Under the pieces are notes generated by a model. It was given only the letters and a program-made list of their open reading frames with translations. It did no database searches and was not told the DNA's origin. Source: Candidatus Endobugula sertula (GTDB lineage Bacteria > Pseudomonadota > Gammaproteobacteria > Pseudomonadales > Cellvibrionaceae). Taken from it: 50,997 bases of DNA. This document shows positions 1 through 9,193 of this stretch, in pieces (the first letter of the stretch is position 1; each line of letters starts with the position of its first letter). The translations under genes and the position numbers were made by a program. The stretch lies in assembly GCA_001723645.1 (NCBI GenBank), contig MDLC01000020.1, forward strand, positions 1-50,997. Direction: 5' to 3'.

Positions 1-406
1 CATCATTAATGAATAATTAGTGCATCATTATCATGAGGTAAATGGCTGACTTTTGCTGGCTTATTCAAAACGTACTATGGAACAGAATTTACGAGTAAAG
101 CGATGTTCTTCTAGAGTAAAGCAACCAATATTGAGCTCAACTTCATTCAGCCAGGCAAACCAACACAAAATGCATTCGTTGAAAGCCTCAATGGTAAGTT
201 TAGGGATAGCTGTTTAAACCAACATGGGTTCCGCAGTATTGAAGAAGTGAGAAGTGAGAACTGAAATTAACCAGTGGCGACACCATTACAACCATGAGCG
301 ACCACATAGTTCGCTGAATTATTTAACCCCCGTTGCCTTTGCGAATAAGGCAGCATAATATGCAATTTCTCAATAATGCTGTGGTATTAACTTGGGGGAA
401 AGGTCA
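1..406 (+). mobile_element. IS3-family transposase (orfB) 3' remnant, inactivated
   Basis: The reading frame gives the C-terminal part of an IS3-type DDE integrase: YGTEFTSKAMFF, then FIQPGKPTQNAFVESLNGKF, then NQWRHHYNHERPHSSLNY and LTPVAFA, ending with TAA at 356-358. Two lesions kill it. An amber codon at 112-114 stands where relatives have Trp. A 7-bp tandem duplication (gaagtga at 244-250 and again at 251-257) shifts the frame; removing one copy restores VRTEINQW. The element runs off the left edge of the window, so only the 3' end is visible. The sequence ending gggggaaaggtca near 394-406 resembles the right terminal repeat of IS3-family elements, but this end is inferred. Confidence 0.88.
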
Positions 407-701
407 AAGGCAAGCATGAATTGGGCGAATAACATAACACGGGCTGGACGCCAGCCAAAAACATCTTTAATACCAATCCTAGAAAATTTTAACCGTGTAT
501 TATCGTCACATAATTTATCTTATGACGTTGATTAAGTGACAATAAAAAATACGCATAACCTGAAGGATAACGACTTTATTACTTTAGTAAAATCGACATT
601 TGATAAGAAAATATATCCGCGTTTGATGATTTTATTTGGATAAAAATGAATAACTCCCAATGAAAACACTATTCGGCAGAAAAGTGAAGCAAAGAGAAAA
701 C
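407..701. other. Intergenic region between IS3 relic and cheV
   Basis: I see no gene here. It holds a small GC-rich hairpin (ggctgg at 442-447, ccagcc at 451-456) just past the presumed IS end, and an imperfect dyad around 503-526 (cgtcacataa facing ttatgacg). It lies downstream of the cheV stop codon, so either dyad could help terminate cheV, but neither is followed by a clear T-run in the minus-strand direction. Confidence 0.4.
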
Positions 702-1643
702 TTAACCATATACCTGACGTATTCTTTCCTGAATAATCGCTGCCAACGCATCAGGTCTAAATTTAGAGAGAAAACCATCACAGCCTACCTTTTCTACCAT
801 AGCTTCATTAAAGCTACCACTGAGTGATGTATGCATGACAATATGTAAATTTTTTAATTTGGGATTATTGCGAATTTCATGGGTCATACGATAACCATCC
901 ATTTCTGGCATTTCAGCATCAGTAATCACCATTAACAGCTCGCTACTAACATCGTCACACTCTTCTGACATTTTTTCCAACAGAGTAAGACCTTTCAAAC
1001 CATCATTGGCTGTTCTAACAATAATTCCCATGTTTAAATTGGCTATGGTTTCAATAATTTGTCGTCTGGCTGTTGTAGAATCATCAACAGATAAAATTTC
1101 CAGTTTTTTACCTTTTACCAAATCCAGTAGGTCCCGCTGTATCACATCCTCAGAAACCTGTGTGGTTGGAGGAATAATATCAGCCAATACTCTTTCTACA
1201 TCCAAAATCTCCACAATTTCTTCATTTACACGGGTAAATGCCGTCAAAAAGTGTTCTTTTCCTGAGGCTTTAGGTGGCGGCAAAATCGAATCCCAGTTTA
1301 AATTGATAATACGATCAACAGATCCAACTAAAAACCCCTGTACCGATTGGTTGTATTCGGTCACGATCAAATTACCATTTTCCCTATCGGCAATAGGTGT
1401 TCTACCAATAGCGACGTTTAAATCAATAACCGGTATCGCTCTACCGCGTAAATGTGCCACCCCACAAATGGCAGAGTGGCTATGGGGCATCTCAGTTAAG
1501 GGAGGGACTTGTACAACTTCTTGAATTTTAAATACATTTATAGCGAATATCTGCTTGCCCTTAAGTCGAAACATTAACAATTCCAGCCGGTTTTCACCCA
1601 CCAGTTTTGTTCTGGAATCAATACTCTCCATCAAATTTGACAT
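702..1643 (-). CDS. cheV: Chemotaxis coupling protein CheV (paralogue 1)
   Basis: CheV couples chemoreceptors to the CheA kinase at the inner face of the membrane and carries a phosphorylatable receiver domain thought to tune adaptation. Residues about 15-165 form a CheW-like domain (FAINVFKIQEVVQ, GVAHLRGRAIPVIDLN). Residues about 180-310 form a response-regulator receiver with the acidic pair in SVDDS, phospho-acceptor Asp near residue 242 (VITDAEMPEMDG), the conserved Thr in MHTSLSG and Lys in LSKF, so it looks functional. It closely resembles the second CheV at 36161-37108. It stands alone beside an IS relic and the amidoligase operon, away from the flagellar genes. Its ribosome binding site is weak. 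Confidence 0.93.
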   Translation of the reverse strand: MSNLMESIDSRTKLVGENRLELLMFRLKGKQIFAINVFKIQEVVQVPPLTEMPHSHSAICGVAHLRGRAIPVIDLNVAIGRTPIADRENGNLIVTEYNQSVQGFLVGSVDRIINLNWDSILPPPKASGKEHFLTAFTRVNEEIVEILDVERVLADIIPPTTQVSEDVIQRDLLDLVKGKKLEILSVDDSTTARRQIIETIANLNMGIIVRTANDGLKGLTLLEKMSEECDDVSSELLMVITDAEMPEMDGYRMTHEIRNNPKLKNLHIVMHTSLSGSFNEAMVEKVGCDGFLSKFRPDALAAIIQERIRQVYG

Positions 1644-1758
1644 AATACACGCAACCCTACTCTGCTGAATATAAAAATACCTACCTTTTAGTGTAGACGA
1701 TACTAGATGGGCTTGTCGGTTAATTGCCTAAATTTATGAGATAATGCTAAAAAGCCTT

Positions 1759-1932
1759 GTCCACAGAATGTTATCAACAAACGCCAGCAACACCGTCTAT
1801 TTCTCAGTTTGGTTCGCCTCATTCCAGATAATCATCCTTAGTGGTTTTGTCATGTGTCTTTAGGAGAGAAAACGCTGAATCAGTGTTATTTAAATGATTT
1901 TCGTCAGTGGGTCAATGAGGTGACTCGCTAAG
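1759..1932 (+). mobile_element. Possible transposase relic (ISAs1-like), very degenerate
   Basis: Between cheV and the glutaredoxin-like gene, the plus strand reads SLGEKTLNQCYLNDFRQW followed by VNEVTR and a stop in one frame. The spacing of the Cys and the W-V residues is reminiscent of the N-terminal region of ISAs1-family transposases. Upstream frames are broken by stops. The similarity is short and judged by eye. It could equally be non-coding sequence. Confidence 0.2.
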
Positions 1933-1938
1933 TTTTCG

Positions 1939-2196
1939 TTAACTGCCAACGCCCCCTCCCTCGACTAAAAATTGATACGCTGTTTTTGTATCAAATGGCC
2001 AGCCTAATTCCTGTTCATTCTTTTTACATTTTATCACTGGTATCCGGACACCATACTTTTTAAGCAGAGCTTCATCATCAGCAATATCCACTTCGACTAA
2101 ACATAAGGAGAATTCTTCAAGCAAAGGGGTTAACTGCTCCTTTGCCAATTCGCAAAGATGACATCCTAAAGTGCTATAAAGTATGAGACTCTGCAT
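1939..2196 (-). CDS. Glutaredoxin-like (DUF836-type) thiol protein
   Basis: An 85-residue thioredoxin-fold protein. It begins QSLILYSTLGCHLC, giving a CxxC active site (CHLC) near residues 12-15 after the first beta strand, with the cis-Pro region RIPVI near residues 52-56. The size and the CHLC motif fit the DUF836 glutaredoxin-like family rather than classical glutaredoxins. It starts 2 bases after the small transglutaminase gene ends and is the last gene of the amidoligase/transglutaminase operon. A thiol-redox role on the enzymes or product of that operon is possible, but this is only inferred from position. Confidence 0.8.
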   Translation of the reverse strand: MQSLILYSTLGCHLCELAKEQLTPLLEEFSLCLVEVDIADDEALLKKYGVRIPVIKCKKNEQELGWPFDTKTAYQFLVEGGGVGS

Positions 2197-2198
2197 GA

Positions 2199-3095
2199 CT
2201 ATGATTCCGTTAATCTGGCGACATCAACAGAAACACTCAAACTTTGCGATACGCCTCCTCCCAAAATAACACCTCGTAAAGGACTAACATCAGAATAGTC
2301 CCTACCCCATGCAGTCACAATATGTTGCCCAACAGGAATAGTATCGTTGGTGGGATCAAACTCAAACCAACCTTCTCCGGGAGAATATACTGAAAACCAG
2401 GCATGGCTGGCATCGACGCCTACGAGCTTTTTCTCTCCTGGTGGAGGCAATGTTTCCAGATAACCACTGATATAACGCGCAGGGTAACCCAAAGCACGAA
2501 GACAGCCTATAGCCAGATGTGCAAAATCCTGACACACACCTCGTTTATACTTTAGCACTTCATCCAGGGGGGTCATGATGGTAGTAAAACTGGGGTCATA
2601 TTCAAAAGTGGTATAGATTTTATTGGTAAGATCTCTAACAGCCGACAACAAAGGCTTACTATCACTAAAACATTCTTCTGCATACGCCAACAAATTGTCT
2701 GTCGATTTAATCATCGGAGAATCGAGAAGAAACTCTCTCGCATACAAGGTCTCAACATCTAGATATTGACTATTAAGCAGCTCTTTTACTTGCTGACAAG
2801 TATTACCATACTGCAATTGACCCACTGGGTCTATACGAGTACCACTGAGATTAACGTCAGTAATCACTTCAATCGAAAGTTCTTTGTGGGGCTCATGAAT
2901 CGCGAAATGGTATTCACGATTACCAAAATAATCCACTCGCCGACTACCCGTTGAAGGAATCGGAAAGATAATAACTTGGGGAACAGACGTCGATTGGAAT
3001 GCGGTTTCTCTGGGCAACAAATGTGCTCGGTTATAACAAGCATTGACCACCTGATCATAATCGTAATGGGTAATATGGCGGATACGATATTTCAT
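2199..3095 (-). CDS. Transglutaminase-like cysteine peptidase family protein (small)
   Basis: About 298 residues. An N-terminal bacterial transglutaminase-associated domain (MKYRIRHITHYDYD) precedes a transglutaminase/protease core with a complete triad: Cys in GVCQDFAHLA, His in DASHAWFSVY and Asp in EFDPTND. Families like this cleave or form amide bonds. I chose the ATG at 3095 rather than an upstream alternative at 3110, because the GGGAGGAGG that would encode the extra residues is the ribosome binding site. The start overlaps the upstream stop as ATGA, so translation is coupled to the ATP-grasp/alpha-E fusion gene. The stop is TAG, two bases before the glutaredoxin-like gene. Confidence 0.92.
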   Translation of the reverse strand: MKYRIRHITHYDYDQVVNACYNRAHLLPRETAFQSTSVPQVIIFPIPSTGSRRVDYFGNREYHFAIHEPHKELSIEVITDVNLSGTRIDPVGQLQYGNTCQQVKELLNSQYLDVETLYAREFLLDSPMIKSTDNLLAYAEECFSDSKPLLSAVRDLTNKIYTTFEYDPSFTTIMTPLDEVLKYKRGVCQDFAHLAIGCLRALGYPARYISGYLETLPPPGEKKLVGVDASHAWFSVYSPGEGWFEFDPTNDTIPVGQHIVTAWGRDYSDVSPLRGVILGGGVSQSLSVSVDVARLTES

Positions 3096-5698
3096 AATTC
3101 CTCCTCCCATTGTTTTTTTTGTATTTGCTGGTAGCTTTCCATATGATCAAAATATCGGTCACTTAACAAACCTGACAGTTCATTAATTAAATCCTGAGAT
3201 TGTTCCATTAATTCATCTAATTTATTGCGCTGGTTTTCTTTGTTAGGCACACATAATCCGTGCAAGTCAGACAATTGGATTTTATGTAGTAAACCAATGA
3301 TTGTGCGACGTTCAGGTGTCAGTAACGGTCCAGCATTAGGCACGGGTAATTTTTCAATATGTTTCTGTAATTCCTGCAATAAGTAATGCAATGAGCGAGG
3401 ATTACTATCATCCATAATAGTCAAAACTAGACCACTAACAACATCTGTACGAGCACGGAAGCGACGTCGGTAAGTAATTAAAGCCTCTAATGTTAATAAC
3501 AAGGTTTCTAATATAATATCTTTATCAAACTCTTTTTGTACTGGAGTGATTAATGCTCGAATTAATAACATGGTTTGGTAACTGCGTTCCAAATTGCGAC
3601 CAATTTCGATAAAGCGCCAGCCATAACCGCGAATCATACTTTCATGAACCAAGCCTGAGAAAGTCAACAAACTGGTCACTAAAGGGTCCAAAGCTTCTTC
3701 AGGCGCTGAAGCAAAGTCATACTTTAGTGCATTACCTAATACTTTTACTTCATCTCGAATATCATTAACAACGCGCTGAGTATCTGCTGACATTAGCGGC
3801 TTAACCTCTTCAGCACATTCCAGTAATTCATTAAGGCTGTACATAAGACTGCCAGCTCTTTTTTCATCCAGTATTACTGACATTAGTTCAGTTTCAGGAT
3901 TACTCAGTAGTACACTATCGGACTGGGTAAAGCCAGGAAATGTTTCCGTCACCTTGGTCACAGCGATTAATAGAGTTTTCTTACCCTCTTCTGAAAATTG
4001 CTGAGAGTGGTTCAATTGCAAAAAAACTGTCCTTAACAAACGCAAAGCAAACTCTGCCCGCACGGCATAGCGCCCAAGCCAAAACATATTTTCCACTACG
4101 CGGCTGGGCAATGTAGGAAGTTGCTCTTGAATCAAGTGAGCAACATCATGTTTATCTGATGCGGGACTGAATTGTTGTTCTGGCTCTTCCGTTAGTACCC
4201 AAGTATCTTTACTTAAACCCGCAATATGATGATTAATAATGGAAGCATCATCACTTTGACCCGTACACGTTAAACCACCAGGCATTACCGTATAAAAAGA
4301 GTCTCCGACTACCGCAAAACTACGCAATACTGATGGCCTGGGCACAAGCTGATTATCTTCCCAGGTCGGTGAAAAACCGGGAGTAATAAACTCCTGAGCG
4401 ACAATACGTAAAGGATTGGCTAATATTTTCTTACGTAGTTCATCAAGCTGTTTGCTTTTTAAACGATGGCCTAATACACTATAAGTATCTCTACTTTTAA
4501 AGCTCGGTTTAATCACCAAACGATGAATATTATCCAAAATAAATTCCATATCCTGTTTGTCATAGGCCCAATAGGTTTTTGCTGTCGGTAAACTCAGTGT
4601 TTTTCCAGTAAAAAACTGACTGATATTATCAATATATTTTAGGTATACCGCACTTTCTAAAGCCGCACTACCAATAGGGTTAGCAACCGCCACTTTTTTA
4701 GAGCGCACTACTTCTAATAGACCCGGAACTCCCAAATAAGAATCGCTCTTTAATTCTGCAGGGTCACAGAAAAAGTCATCGACCCGACGCAAAATAACAT
4801 CAACCCGAGTTAGACCACCCAGGGATTTTGTCCATACCCGTCCATTACGTACTGTCAAATCGCGACCCTGCACCAGAGAATAGCCTAAATAATTAGCAAG
4901 ATAAGCATGTTCAAAATAAGATTCACTGCGACTTCCAGGTGTCAATACAACAATATTTGGGAGCTCACCTGTGGGAGATAATTGGTTGAGGCGATGGCGC
5001 ATGGATTGAAAAAAAACCGTCAGACGACGAACCTGTGTATCACGGAATAAACTAGGAAAAACCCGGTTGATCACGGTACGATTTTCCAAAGCATTACCGG
5101 CACCACTGGGAGATTGTGTGCGATCACCAATAATCGTGACATGATGATCGGGGGTTCTCAGCATATCAACAGCGCATAATAATAAACCCTGCTCAGCAAT
5201 AGCCACTGAACCAAAACAAGGACGTAAAAAACCTGGGTTGGAAAATACCGCTTCTGGAGGGATAACGCCCTGACGAATCAGCTCTTGCCGACCATAGATA
5301 TCCTTTAATAGAACATCAAATAATTCAGCACGTTGCAATAAACCCGATTCTATGGATTCCCAGGTCTGACTATCTAAAACCAGAGGGACAGGATCCAGTT
5401 TCCAGGAACGATTTTTAGATTCGTCGTAAGGTTTGTAGGTAACCCCGTCATTCCTTAGGATACGCTGAGCTTTATTGTAACGTTGACTCAGATTCTCAAT
5501 ACCCAAACTACTGAGGTTTTGCAATAAGCCCTCCCAGTACCCAGTCAACTGCCCTTCAACCTGGTACACTTCGTCATACCCCTCCTTATAGAGGGTATAT
5601 ATAGGAATCTCATTGCTATCAGACGTTTGGCTGCCTTCTTGACTTTGGTTCTGCTGTTGCGACATATTCAAACTCATCTGCAAACCGTCAACACCCAC
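3092..5698 (-). CDS. Circularly permuted ATP-grasp / alpha-E domain fusion protein
   Basis: An 868-residue fusion. Residues about 60-520 match the circularly permuted ATP-grasp type 2 (DUF404/DUF407) fold: RTQSPSGAGNALENR, VVLTPGSRSESYFEHAYLA, VDVILRRVDDFFCDP, LVIKPSFKSR. Residues about 535-850 are an alpha-helical alpha-E (DUF403) domain starting LPSRVVENMFWLGRYAVRAE. ATP-grasp enzymes ligate a carboxylate to an amine using ATP. The alpha-E domain always accompanies this type and its role is unknown. Separate ATP-grasp and alpha-E proteins are encoded upstream in the same operon (10132-11601 and 9194-10132), so the pair occurs twice. The exact start is uncertain: the GTG at 5698 has no good ribosome site, and ATG codons lie a few codons inside. 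Confidence 0.93.
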   Translation of the reverse strand: MGVDGLQMSLNMSQQQNQSQEGSQTSDSNEIPIYTLYKEGYDEVYQVEGQLTGYWEGLLQNLSSLGIENLSQRYNKAQRILRNDGVTYKPYDESKNRSWKLDPVPLVLDSQTWESIESGLLQRAELFDVLLKDIYGRQELIRQGVIPPEAVFSNPGFLRPCFGSVAIAEQGLLLCAVDMLRTPDHHVTIIGDRTQSPSGAGNALENRTVINRVFPSLFRDTQVRRLTVFFQSMRHRLNQLSPTGELPNIVVLTPGSRSESYFEHAYLANYLGYSLVQGRDLTVRNGRVWTKSLGGLTRVDVILRRVDDFFCDPAELKSDSYLGVPGLLEVVRSKKVAVANPIGSAALESAVYLKYIDNISQFFTGKTLSLPTAKTYWAYDKQDMEFILDNIHRLVIKPSFKSRDTYSVLGHRLKSKQLDELRKKILANPLRIVAQEFITPGFSPTWEDNQLVPRPSVLRSFAVVGDSFYTVMPGGLTCTGQSDDASIINHHIAGLSKDTWVLTEEPEQQFSPASDKHDVAHLIQEQLPTLPSRVVENMFWLGRYAVRAEFALRLLRTVFLQLNHSQQFSEEGKKTLLIAVTKVTETFPGFTQSDSVLLSNPETELMSVILDEKRAGSLMYSLNELLECAEEVKPLMSADTQRVVNDIRDEVKVLGNALKYDFASAPEEALDPLVTSLLTFSGLVHESMIRGYGWRFIEIGRNLERSYQTMLLIRALITPVQKEFDKDIILETLLLTLEALITYRRRFRARTDVVSGLVLTIMDDSNPRSLHYLLQELQKHIEKLPVPNAGPLLTPERRTIIGLLHKIQLSDLHGLCVPNKENQRNKLDELMEQSQDLINELSGLLSDRYFDHMESYQQIQKKQWEEEL

Positions 5699-5813
5699 TA
5701 ACGATTCAATAATTGATTAGCCGCTATTGCGACTGGCCATTGGCAACTACCTGTTTCTCCATTAACCCCTGCCTATCTTCTTGAGCTATATTCTATGAGT
5801 CTAGACGATACAA

Positions 5814-7271
5814 TCAACTACTACAGCGTAAGTCCAATGTATAAGGGTAATCGTTGATCGGTTCTTCCACAGGTGGCACCATAGGGCGCGGAATATCATC
5901 AGTAGGAGTAAACTGTCGAAATATTTCCTGTTGACTAGGCGCATCTGGAGAACTCATAGCCACATAAGGTAAATTTGGTGGAATAACGCCTGGACTGTGA
6001 TTGAACTCCCAAAAACGGTTAATTCTCCTGGCCTCCGCTTCAAAGGCATTGACAGGAAATTCATCATGAGGGCGTCCTCCTGGGTGTGACACATGGTACG
6101 TGCAGCCACCTACCGATAAACCATTCCACGTATCAACCAAATCGAATACTAAGGGAACATTAACCCCAATAGTGGGATGCAATGCTGATGGTGGCTGCCA
6201 CGCACGATAACGCACTCCCGCAACATATTCACCTTTTCTTCCTGTAAAGCGCAATGGCACACGGCGCTGGTTACAGGTTAACACGTAACGTTCATCTGTC
6301 ACGCCAGACAAACGTACCTGTAACCGCTCAACGGAAGAATCTACATAACGTGTCGTTCCCTGCTGGTTTACCTCTTCTCCTAATACATGCCACGGCTCAA
6401 TAGCCCAACGCAGCTCCATTTCAATATCTCCTATTTGCACACGACCATAATGGGGAAAACGAAATTCCTCAAATGGTGCCAACCACTGCAGCTGGAAGGG
6501 GTAACCATGTTCTTGTAAATCTTCAACGACTTCTTTGATATCACGCCATATATAGTGTGGTAGCATAAAACGATCATGCAGTTCAGTACCCCAACGAACC
6601 AATTTGTGCTTATAAGGATCTTGCCAAAAACGAGCAATAAGACTGCGAATCAATAACATCTGTACTAATGACATGCGAGCATGTGGTGGCATTTCAAAAC
6701 CGCGAAACTCTAAGATCCCTAAACGACCACTGGCTGAACCTGGAGCATACAGCTTATCAATACAAAACTCGGCTCGGTGAGTATTGCCTGTAATATCCGT
6801 TAATAAATTACGAAAAATTCTGTCAACCAACCAGGGTTGGTCAACAACCCCATCAGGCACTTGCTTAAAGGCGACCTCCAATTCATACAGTATTTCATCC
6901 CTGCCCTCGTCAACACGTGGAGCCTGACTCGTAGGACCAATAAACATACCAGAAAATAAATAAGATAAACTAGGGTGATGTTGCCAATAAGTAATTAAAC
7001 TCTGTAACAAATCAGGCCGTCGTAAAATAGGACTATCCGCAGCAGTATCACCACCAACCGTCACATGATTACCACCACCAGTGCCTATATGACGACCATC
7101 CAACATAAATTTTTCTGTCCCTAAACGACACTGGTAAGCTTGCTCATACAGTATAAGGGTTTTTTCTGTCAGTTCTTTCCAGGATTTACTGGGGTGAATA
7201 TTGACTTCGATCACTCCTGGGTCTGGGGTGACTTTAAAGACGTTTAGTTGGGAATTTTGGGGGGGGTTCAT
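5814..7271 (-). CDS. DUF2126 half of large transglutaminase protein (split by frameshift)
   Basis: This 485-residue frame is the C-terminal DUF2126 region of the long (about 1100 aa) transglutaminase family protein. It begins with NVFKVTPDPGVIEVNIHP and contains KFMLDGRHIGTGGGNHVTVG. It continues the 7234-9138 gene after a one-base shift in a run of eight C's (minus strand; 7259-7266). With seven C's the two frames join as GYEPPQNSQLNVF and the protein would be about 1107 aa, the usual length. An ATG inside the overlap could start this half on its own, but no good ribosome site precedes it. The overlap is 38 bases. It lies between the alpha-E and fusion genes in the amidoligase operon. Confidence 0.9.
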   Translation of the reverse strand: MNPPQNSQLNVFKVTPDPGVIEVNIHPSKSWKELTEKTLILYEQAYQCRLGTEKFMLDGRHIGTGGGNHVTVGGDTAADSPILRRPDLLQSLITYWQHHPSLSYLFSGMFIGPTSQAPRVDEGRDEILYELEVAFKQVPDGVVDQPWLVDRIFRNLLTDITGNTHRAEFCIDKLYAPGSASGRLGILEFRGFEMPPHARMSLVQMLLIRSLIARFWQDPYKHKLVRWGTELHDRFMLPHYIWRDIKEVVEDLQEHGYPFQLQWLAPFEEFRFPHYGRVQIGDIEMELRWAIEPWHVLGEEVNQQGTTRYVDSSVERLQVRLSGVTDERYVLTCNQRRVPLRFTGRKGEYVAGVRYRAWQPPSALHPTIGVNVPLVFDLVDTWNGLSVGGCTYHVSHPGGRPHDEFPVNAFEAEARRINRFWEFNHSPGVIPPNLPYVAMSSPDAPSQQEIFRQFTPTDDIPRPMVPPVEEPINDYPYTLDLRCSS

Positions 7272-9138
7272 AACCTTCTAAGATAATTGGCATAGACAGT
7301 TTTTCCGCTGTCTTCTCAATCGCTTCAACTAAATTAACGTAATCCTCAAAGGACTGTATCGGCGGTAAAAAAACAAATAATTTACCCTCCCGAGGCTGTA
7401 CGATTAAAGCGGTTTTAATCAGAGTAGTCATTACTTTGGGAGCCGGTTTAACTTTCTTTTTCTTACCTTTGGCAAAAGGATCCTGCTGTGGACGATAGGA
7501 CTCTTGCTCACTGGCGTAAGGTAAAGATTGTAACGGCAGGCGTAACCCTAAGGGAGAATCCCCAGGCACAGCAATCAAACGCCCACTCCGTAAAGGCCAT
7601 TTGCAACTTGCCCAATATGAATCAGCAGAACACCATTCCAGAGGTAAAACAAAACCGACCGGATGACCTAACCCTTCTTTTAACAACTTTGCTAAGCGTT
7701 TGCGTTCTGAATCAGAGTCAAGATCTTGCTCATACAAATCAACATTATTAGGTAAGGTCTGTTCCTGTAACAAATAATGGGCTGCGTCTTCAAACGCTGA
7801 AATAATATAATTCATGGGTATGCGTAACGACTGACATAAGGTTTGTAAATATCGTCGGGCATCTTTGCGCCCCATATGATAATCCTTATCAATACGTGCA
7901 AGTAATTGATCATTTTTCCATAATGGTTCACCATCTGCCCGCCAAAAACAGCCTAGAGCCCAGCGCGGAACCTCTTCTCCTGGATACCACTTGCCCTGCC
8001 CATAATGTAACAACCCTCCTTGGGCAAAACTATTTCGCAAACGTAACAGCAACACTTTTGATAAGGCTAATTTATCATCACCTAAAGCGTCTGTATTCCA
8101 CTGAGCCGATTCCATATCATCTATCGATACAAAGGTGGGTTCTCCTCCCATTGTTAATCTAGTATCAAATTTTTCCAAATCCTCATCAACTAACTCCCCC
8201 AACATATTAATCGCATGCCATTGATCGTCACTATAAGGGTTAGTGACTCTCGGGTCTTCAAGAATACGAATAACTTCATTGCTAAAATTGAAATCAACCT
8301 CACATTCATCCATTGCTCCACTGATAGGAGCAGCAGAACTGGGATTAGGTGTACATGCCAAGGGAATATGTCCCTCACTGGTCAGTAAGCCTGATGTAGG
8401 ATCAAGTCCAATCCATCCAGCGCCGGGAATAAATACCTCACACCACGCATGCAGATCGGTAAAGTCTTTTTCAGGGCCTGAAGGCCCATCTAATGCTTTA
8501 ACATCAGCAACCAACTGCACTAGGTATCCTGATACAAACCGTGATGCAATACCCAAATGACGAAATATCTGTACTAACAACCAAGCAGTATCCCGACAGG
8601 ACCCCTGCTTTTTCTTCAGAGTAGTTTCACAATCTTGAACTCCAGCCTCCATACGAATACTATAATTAATATCTTTTTCCAAATGTTGATTAAGCTGCAC
8701 CAAGAAATCATTAATTTTAATACTTTTTTTAAGATCAAGAGCGCCTAACCATTTATTTAGCCTTTCACCATCTTCTTTAATTTCAAGATAGGGCGACAAT
8801 TCCTCTTTTAACTCTTGATCATAATCAAAGGGAAATTCTTCTGCATATTCTTCAACAAAGTAGTCAAATGGGTTAATCACTGTCATATCAGCAATGACTT
8901 CCACTTCAACAGATAGGTGATCAGACTTTTCAGGAAAAACCACTCGGGCTTGGTAATTACCGAAAGGATCTTGCATCCAGTTAATAAAATGCTTTTTAGG
9001 GGAAATATTTAGGCTATAACCATGGATAGGTGTTCGTGTATGAGAAGCCGGACGTAGACGTATAATATGTGGAGCCATATTGACATGCCGATCATACTTA
9101 TAATAGGTTTTATGATGGAGAGCAACTCGAATAGTCAT
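7234..9138 (-). CDS. Transglutaminase-like N-terminal half of the large DUF2126 protein
   Basis: A 634-residue frame: an N-terminal beta domain (residues 1-130, starting TIRVALHHKTYYKYDR), a transglutaminase core with Cys in GSCRDTAWLL, His in DLHAWCEVF and Asp in LDPTSG (about residues 165-265), then the beginning of the DUF2126 region (RLTMGGEPTFVSIDD, YPGEEVPRWALG). It ends PPKFPTKRL out of frame with the expected DUF2126 sequence because of the C8 run at 7259-7266. The product as read would be truncated but would keep the transglutaminase triad. It starts about 55 bases downstream of the alpha-E gene. Confidence 0.92.
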   Translation of the reverse strand: MTIRVALHHKTYYKYDRHVNMAPHIIRLRPASHTRTPIHGYSLNISPKKHFINWMQDPFGNYQARVVFPEKSDHLSVEVEVIADMTVINPFDYFVEEYAEEFPFDYDQELKEELSPYLEIKEDGERLNKWLGALDLKKSIKINDFLVQLNQHLEKDINYSIRMEAGVQDCETTLKKKQGSCRDTAWLLVQIFRHLGIASRFVSGYLVQLVADVKALDGPSGPEKDFTDLHAWCEVFIPGAGWIGLDPTSGLLTSEGHIPLACTPNPSSAAPISGAMDECEVDFNFSNEVIRILEDPRVTNPYSDDQWHAINMLGELVDEDLEKFDTRLTMGGEPTFVSIDDMESAQWNTDALGDDKLALSKVLLLRLRNSFAQGGLLHYGQGKWYPGEEVPRWALGCFWRADGEPLWKNDQLLARIDKDYHMGRKDARRYLQTLCQSLRIPMNYIISAFEDAAHYLLQEQTLPNNVDLYEQDLDSDSERKRLAKLLKEGLGHPVGFVLPLEWCSADSYWASCKWPLRSGRLIAVPGDSPLGLRLPLQSLPYASEQESYRPQQDPFAKGKKKKVKPAPKVMTTLIKTALIVQPREGKLFVFLPPIQSFEDYVNLVEAIEKTAEKLSMPIILEGYEPPPKFPTKRL

Positions 9139-9193
9139 AATCAGTAAAATTCATAAAAATGTTTAACGATGGTTATCACTGCTTAGCCTAGTT

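Noticed and set aside
1644-1740. Sigma-28 promoter for the first cheV gene
   Set aside because: TAAATTTA and a CCGACAAG-like block are present but the spacing is too short.
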